Shown here: positions 58,922 through 64,000 of the stretch, piece by piece
Layout of the letters: each line of letters starts with the position of its first letter
Numbering within the stretch: the stretch's first letter is position 1
Source: Combretum micranthum
Lineage: Eukaryota > Streptophyta > Magnoliopsida > Myrtales > Combretaceae
Length of the DNA stretch: 64,000 nt
Assembly (NCBI GenBank): GCA_024138025.1
Contig: JAMXBD010000111.1
Location: forward strand, 868,001-932,000
Reading direction: 5' to 3'
The notes under the pieces: model-generated
Told to the model about the DNA's origin: nothing
Databases searched by the model: none
The model's input: only the letters and a program-made list of their open reading frames with translations
Made by a program: the position numbers and the translations under genes

Positions 58922-59818
58922 TAATTATGGTGCTACAGGTGACTTAGGAAAACAATATGTGCAAGAATGATCAAGAGAGGATTAGGTAGAGAGGAGAACT
59001 AGGCAATCTCAATAGGCTTGAACACATATATTGTAGGCGAGCGAGCTTAATAGAATCAAACCTTACTAAGTACCAAAAAAATGGTGCGTGTTCTTGAGTA
59101 AATCAAGTGGTTATTCACTGAGATGAAAATCCAGTAGCATGACGGTGTTTCTCTAAGATTTCAAATTATCCAAATAAGATGAGACTAGTTGAATTATAGG
59201 GAGTTTACTGATTGATGTCGTTCATTAGATTGGATGGATGACCAACAGTTAGAATAAGTTTCTCTTATAATGGATATTAAAATGGGCTCCTTTATAGATC
59301 CAGGCCGATTAAGGGCATTGTTTGTGGTGTGTAAGCCTTCATGAGAAATTGGAATTTAGCACGCCAGTTTCAGTGGGCCCTAAGGATTTGTTTATCATGA
59401 TCACATATGTCCTGTGTGATTATCGCGCTACACTTAGACTAGGAAAACAACACGTCCAAGAATGATAAAGAGAGAATTGGGTAGTGAGGAGAAGTAGGTA
59501 ATCTCAATTGGCTTGAATACACGTGTGACAGGTAATGGAGCTTAATAGTATCAAACCTCACTAAGTATCACAGAATGGTATGTGTTCTTAAGTAAATCAA
59601 GTGGTTGATTCACTAAGATGGAAATCCAATAGCACAATAGTGTTTCTTCAAGATTTCCAATTAACCAAATGAGATGGGACTAAGGGTATTTATAGTGAGC
59701 CTAGCTATTGATGTCATTTGTTAGAGTAGGTGGAAGACCATAGTTAGGATGAGTCTCCCTCATAATGGATATTAAAGTGAAATTCATTGTGAACTTAAGT
59801 CCATTAAGGGCATTATGT
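58922..59818. repeat. Two diverged ~495-bp direct repeats
   Basis: The unit starting (T/C)GCTACA...TAGGAAAACAA near 58930 is repeated near 59424. Both copies share AAGAATGAT(C/A)AAGAGAG, AATCTCAAT(A/T)GGCTTGAA, AAGTAAATCAAGTGGTT, ATAATGGATATTAAA and ATTAAGGGCATT in order. Divergence is around 15-20 percent by eye. The second copy runs straight into the LTR-like start TGTCATGCCCC at 59815. Confidence 0.75.
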
Positions 59819-60760
59819 CATGCCCCAAGGGACACCTTAAATGTGATAGCCTATCATATATACTATAGAATCCTATGAATGACTACCTTAGTCATGCAAA
59901 GACTTTTATATTTTGCACAAGGCATTCTTCACAATATAGGGGATGCCGATGGAGTTGTGCAATTTGCGGTGGTAACAATAAATAGCACACAAGAGAACTA
60001 TTCAAAATAACCTCAACATGATAAGTTATATTTCTTAGAGGCATACTCCCGCTAAAACTACAAATGATCCAAATATTACAATAGTTCATAAAGTCTCCAA
60101 AATAACTTAAAGTCTTCAAAATAACATCAAGTCTAATAAAAGAGATTTTAAAAGAAATCTACTCCAAATCTTCACGTAAATTTCCTTCAAAAGCTCTCCA
60201 CAATCCATCACATTTACCTTGGGTATTTTTGTCTAGGGTAGAGCTATAGGTATTCCTGAGATAGCAAAAACCTATAGGGAATCAAGCTATATCATGCTTA
60301 GTGAGAATATTCCTAAAAGTACCACATAAACAAATCAAGCAAGTTTGTTAAACAAGCATGACTATGTAATAAACAAATAGAACAAACAAGTATACGTGGC
60401 TATCTAGAAACCATGATATGAATAGATTTAGCCTTCCATGACAAGGGTTAGGGAATGCTCTTGCAAGACTTCGTGACCTCTATTGCTAGTCCTTGTGCAC
60501 TCGCTCGAAGGATTGATCTAGCATGGCTCCTTTATGAGGTCGTATTCCTTGAACAAAGTAGTTCCCTTAGAAGGAGTAAGACCCTCACTCATGTGTGATT
60601 TACATTCCACTTGATCCTATGCGTAGGAGTAACAGCCTTCAAATGTGACTCAAGGACATGAAATGCATGATCAATTTCCTTAGTTTGTCTCAACCATATT
60701 AATGTTCATTTAAGGGGTGTTCAAGCAATGATAAAACAAACCTAGCAATAGATCAATATA
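59815..60760. repeat. LTR-like segment related to 53.8-54.7 kb
   Basis: TGTCATGCCCCAAGGGACACC at its start resembles the TGTCACGCCCC border of many gypsy LTRs. It shares ATGAATGACTACCTTAGTCA with 53858, plus GGCATACTCCCGC/GGAGCATACCCCC and (A/T)GGGTTAGG words in the same order with a segment at 53795-54470. These are two old copies of one repeat family. Confidence 0.5.
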
Positions 60761-61679
60761 ACATAACACAATTATGCAAACATATTAAAGTTAGGATGTG
60801 CTTATGATCCTTTGATCATGCAATACAAGCACAATCATAAACTCATATTATCCCTACAAACATATTCATTTTTCTTATCTTTTCCAATCAATTAATGCAA
60901 CTACATTACATGCAAAAACAATATACGCATATGGGAAATATTCACTCGGCCATAAGAGTTCAGATAGGATTGAGCAGGTTAAGCAAGTTAACAATGACGG
61001 TAACCAGAAGTTGCGTGATGATGTTGAACCACCAGGTAAACAACACCAGTTAGAATCTGGTGCACAAAAATCGAGCGAATCAGGTTCTCTAAAACACAAA
61101 GGTAAGGGAAGAAGGATAAAGCTGCAACCTGTGGGTTAGGATCAAAACAATTGTGGGCTATCACTTATGATAACTGTGGGAGATGGGTCAAAAAGAAAAC
61201 GAATATGAAGACAAATTCTGAAAATTCTCAATTTGATCCTCCTTAACTGATAGAAGTGAAGGACGTCGAGCCAACAATGTTAAACAAGTGTGCTTCTTAG
61301 GAGGCAACCCATGTTTTACCTAGGTAAGTTAAGTTCCTTTTTGTTTTCTTTTGTTTTCACTATCCTAAGTGTTTTGGTTCTTAAAATTGCAGGTTTTTGA
61401 GAACAAGGCCAAGTGTAATTGAATGAGGACAGAGTGAATGTTAAGTGTAGGGGAGCATCAAGCACAAGTAAGAAACTCTTAGCTATTAATTCCAAGGATG
61501 CTAGGTATGTATTTGTCAATATTGATATGGATGAACAACTAAGAGAATCTGATAAATTTCTAAGTATCTACACTCATAAGAGCATGAGTAGTGTTTAAGC
61601 TAGGGTACTTCTCTCAAGGAGATACTAGACAATATTTTGGATACTACACAACATCGAGCATAGGCATGTACATGATAGT

Positions 61680-61930
61680 GCACTTTCATTTTTATGCAAA
61701 ATTCGCTCTCCGATCATGCTTTGCATAGGTACACGTCCACGAACATGAGCGTGTACATGCTAGGGTACTTTGGATGTCTTGAAATTTTGCTCTTTGCCCA
61801 TGTTTTGAACATGTACACGCCCAGGAACACAAGCGTGCACATGGCTGTGCACATTGGAATGATTGATTCTTGCTCTCGGGTCATAATTTCACCATGTGCA
61901 TGGCCATGAGCTCGGTCGTGTACCTTCAGG
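61680..61930. repeat. Degenerate ~100-bp repeats with CGTGTACATG words
   Basis: Three units share a TTTTGC(T)CT or TTGCTCT word, then C(A/G)TG(T)ACACG-like and GCGTG(T/C)ACATG words near 61730-61760, 61808-61845 and 61890-61925. They are rich in inverted CATG palindromes. Confidence 0.5.
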
Positions 61931-62780
61931 GGTACTTCAATGTGTGTCTAACACTATATATACACTCCTTCTCTCTCCTTTCTCACTTCATTGTTGCAAA
62001 TTTTTTTTCGTGAAATACACTCCCTCTCCATGCCCACTTGCTCCCACACCGCTCCAACACAACCACTTCCATACTCACTTTAGCTATGCCTCTTTGGGAC
62101 CAACAACACAAGTAAGTGATTCTTATTCTCTTCTTGCATTTTGGAAACACAAAATTTGCTGCAATTTTCCTTTTTCCAAATGGGTTTCGCAAAAATGCTA
62201 TGGGATGTCGCGTAGGTGCTTGCATGTTGCATTTTATGACTAATATGGACTGTCTTGGACGTGAAAATGTGATTTCCACTTGAATTTGTTTGAAATATTG
62301 CATGAAACCACTCATCTCCATTCGACATTAGGGTTCATGTAAATTTTCAAGTGCTATAATATTTGGGGCTTTTATTGTTATTGTGCAATTAAATGCAATT
62401 AGGATCAAGTAGTGTGTGTGGCTTTCATTAATTGTGATTATGGAGCTTCATTCGAAAATCTAGGGTTCTAAAGTCTTTAAAATGGGGGTTTTTCGAAATT
62501 TGTTTGTCAATAGCGAAAATTCATGGACTAAAGTTGTTAGACCTTAGGATAGTTTAACTTCTTTTTAGTTTTCTTTGGATGTTTTTGTCTTTGCTTCCAT
62601 TTTCAGGTATTATTTTGCTGGGTTCATGACTGTACCGTTGATGAAGATGATGCATTCTCTTATTCATTTTCAGATATGGAAGTTCTTTGCTACAACTTGG
62701 AGAATCCGGGGAAGTTCTAAGGTCCTTTTCTTTTTAATTTTCTTTCTTTTCCTTTTCTTTATTTGTGCCTGTTTGGGAAG

Positions 62781-62796
62781 ACATTGGGGACAATGT
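62781..62796 (+). other. Perfect inverted repeat in Athila-like 3' region
   Basis: ACATTG-GGGA-CAATGT, 6-bp stem with 4-base loop. The same hairpin type recurs in plant Athila elements. Confidence 0.7.
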
Positions 62797-64000
62797 CTTT
62801 TCTAAGTGTGGGGAAGGAGTATACTAAGAAAGAAAATTATTTGGATCTTAAATTGTGCTTTATAATATCTATGCACTTGTGTTCAAATTTTCCCCCATTT
62901 ACAAGGTTGCAATTGAGCCTAATTGATGATTTTGAATAGTAGAAAAAAAAATGAGAATCTTGAAATTATACTCATTTATTTGTGATTAGCATTCAAAAGA
63001 AAAAAATATAGTGACTTTGTGTGTCTTACTCACCTATTTTGTGTTTGGTATACTTAGTTAAAATATTAAGATGAAATCTAAGCGGAACAAATTTACTTGC
63101 TATTTAATGATTGAATCTAAGGTTGTGGAAGAGGCTGAAGTCCCTAGTTTAAAAGTTAAATAGTTGTGTTTCTAAGCTTGTTGGTTAGTTTATCTGCTTT
63201 TCAAATACTTTGAGAGTCCTTATAACCTTTTGTGAAAGGAGTATATGAAATCAATCACTTAATGATTCTTTTTTGAACAATCTCTTTGAAATTAAAAAAT
63301 CAATCAATTGTTGTGCTAATTAGAATATACAAGCTTAGTTAATATGGGCGAGCTTTGGTCCCTCAGAAGAGCAAAGTCTGAACCTGCTATTGACTACACA
63401 AGCTTCCTATAAACAATTGATGGAAAAAAATTAAATAAATAGCCTTTACTTCACTGACTCAGGTAAGTGAGTCAAGAGTATTAAACTCTGAATGTTAGAG
63501 TGAGAGAGAGTTCATTGGGGTCCCTCTTAGAACATGGTCACTTGGGTGATGAGCCCGAGATATGCCGACTTAGTGAACTCACTATAACAGGAAGAATGGA
63601 AGGGCATATAAAGTTGAAAAGATACGGGCTACACTCCATCCAAAGGAAGTCCCTCTGAAGGCTATAAAAAAAAAAAAATTGAAGAGATTTCAATTGAAAA
63701 GAAGAAAATCTGGAGGAATGATGGATATCATATACTTTCATTCTAGGTTGCTGAGTTAAGAAAAGTAGTTGAATGGTTTATATACTCTCTAATTAGTGGT
63801 GAGATGTAACCAAGCTACTTTTGCTCTGATTGACTTTGTATTTCTTTTATGACTTGGAAGTGGTTATTAAATGGTGAGGGAAATAGTTTGATTTACTTGG
63901 ATTAATTTTAAAATTTTGATTATAGTATACCAAGTACAAGTACAATTATGGTAGGTTTGAGCGATAGGCACTAATAAGTCGCTTTGGTTTAACTGAATTG

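Larger units (their letters stand above)
61250..64000 (+). mobile_element. 3' noncoding part of an Athila/Tat-type element (incomplete)
   Basis: Three marks of the 3' region of Athila/Tat elements occur in order: a CTTCTTAGGAGGCAACCCATG word at 61294-61313, the hairpin ACATTGGGGACAATGT at 62781-62796, and TAAGTGTGGGGAAGGAG at 62803-62819. CGTGTACATG-type palindromic words repeat at 61720-61920. No gag or pol frame is seen upstream, and the element runs past the window end. The family call rests on memory of these motifs. Confidence 0.55.

Noticed and set aside
61896..62328. Overlapping frames of 82-115 codons on both strands
   Set aside because: No domain signatures; they lie in the repeat-rich 3' noncoding region of the Athila-like element.

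Overview
This window is nuclear DNA of a flowering plant, most likely a eudicot. It holds one recognisable host gene, a six-exon chloroplast acyl-ACP thioesterase of the FATB type, set in AT-rich DNA made largely of LTR retrotransposons. I see no rRNA, tRNA, CRISPR array or bacterial-type operon. The exact species cannot be told from the sequence.

Layout. 1-4.7 kb is AT-rich repeat DNA with a diverged direct repeat and a 25-base G run. 4.76-8.83 kb is a minus-strand Ty3/gypsy remnant (gag, protease, pol tail) whose gag is split by a 1.97-kb solo LTR with a 5-bp target duplication (CTACT). 9.03-9.37 kb is a MULE-like MITE. 11.0-16.06 kb is FATB on the minus strand. 16.6-31.6 kb is a structurally complete 15-kb Ogre/Tat-type Ty3/gypsy element with 2.3-kb LTRs, TGTAT target duplications, PBS, PPT, an extra ORF1, gag, protease, RT, two RNase H domains, integrase and a minisatellite-bearing 3' UTR. 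33.9-40.4 kb is an older Ty1/copia element killed by many stop codons. 40.4-49.1 kb is AT-rich DNA with several tandem arrays. 49.16-51.28 kb is a short gag-only LTR element (TR-GAG type). 51.3-61.2 kb is a mosaic of LTR-like remnants and tandem duplications. From 61.25 kb to the end the DNA looks like the 3' noncoding part of an Athila/Tat-type element.

The host story is simple: FATB makes the thioesterase that releases saturated fatty acids from acyl carrier protein in plastids. A young Ogre-like element sits about 0.55 kb upstream of its presumed TATA box, transcribed away from it. Two decay styles stand out. The Ogre element and FATB exon 1 are broken by single missing bases in short base runs, which suggests consensus error in the assembly. 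The copia element is broken by C-to-T-type stop codons, which suggests true methylation-driven decay.

Nothing here is clearly a new kind of system. The most interesting leads are a consensus-quality intron wholly inside the Ogre LTRs, a dimeric minisatellite in its 3' UTR, an ACGT-core repeat array next to a TATA box at 42 kb, and the short gag-only element.
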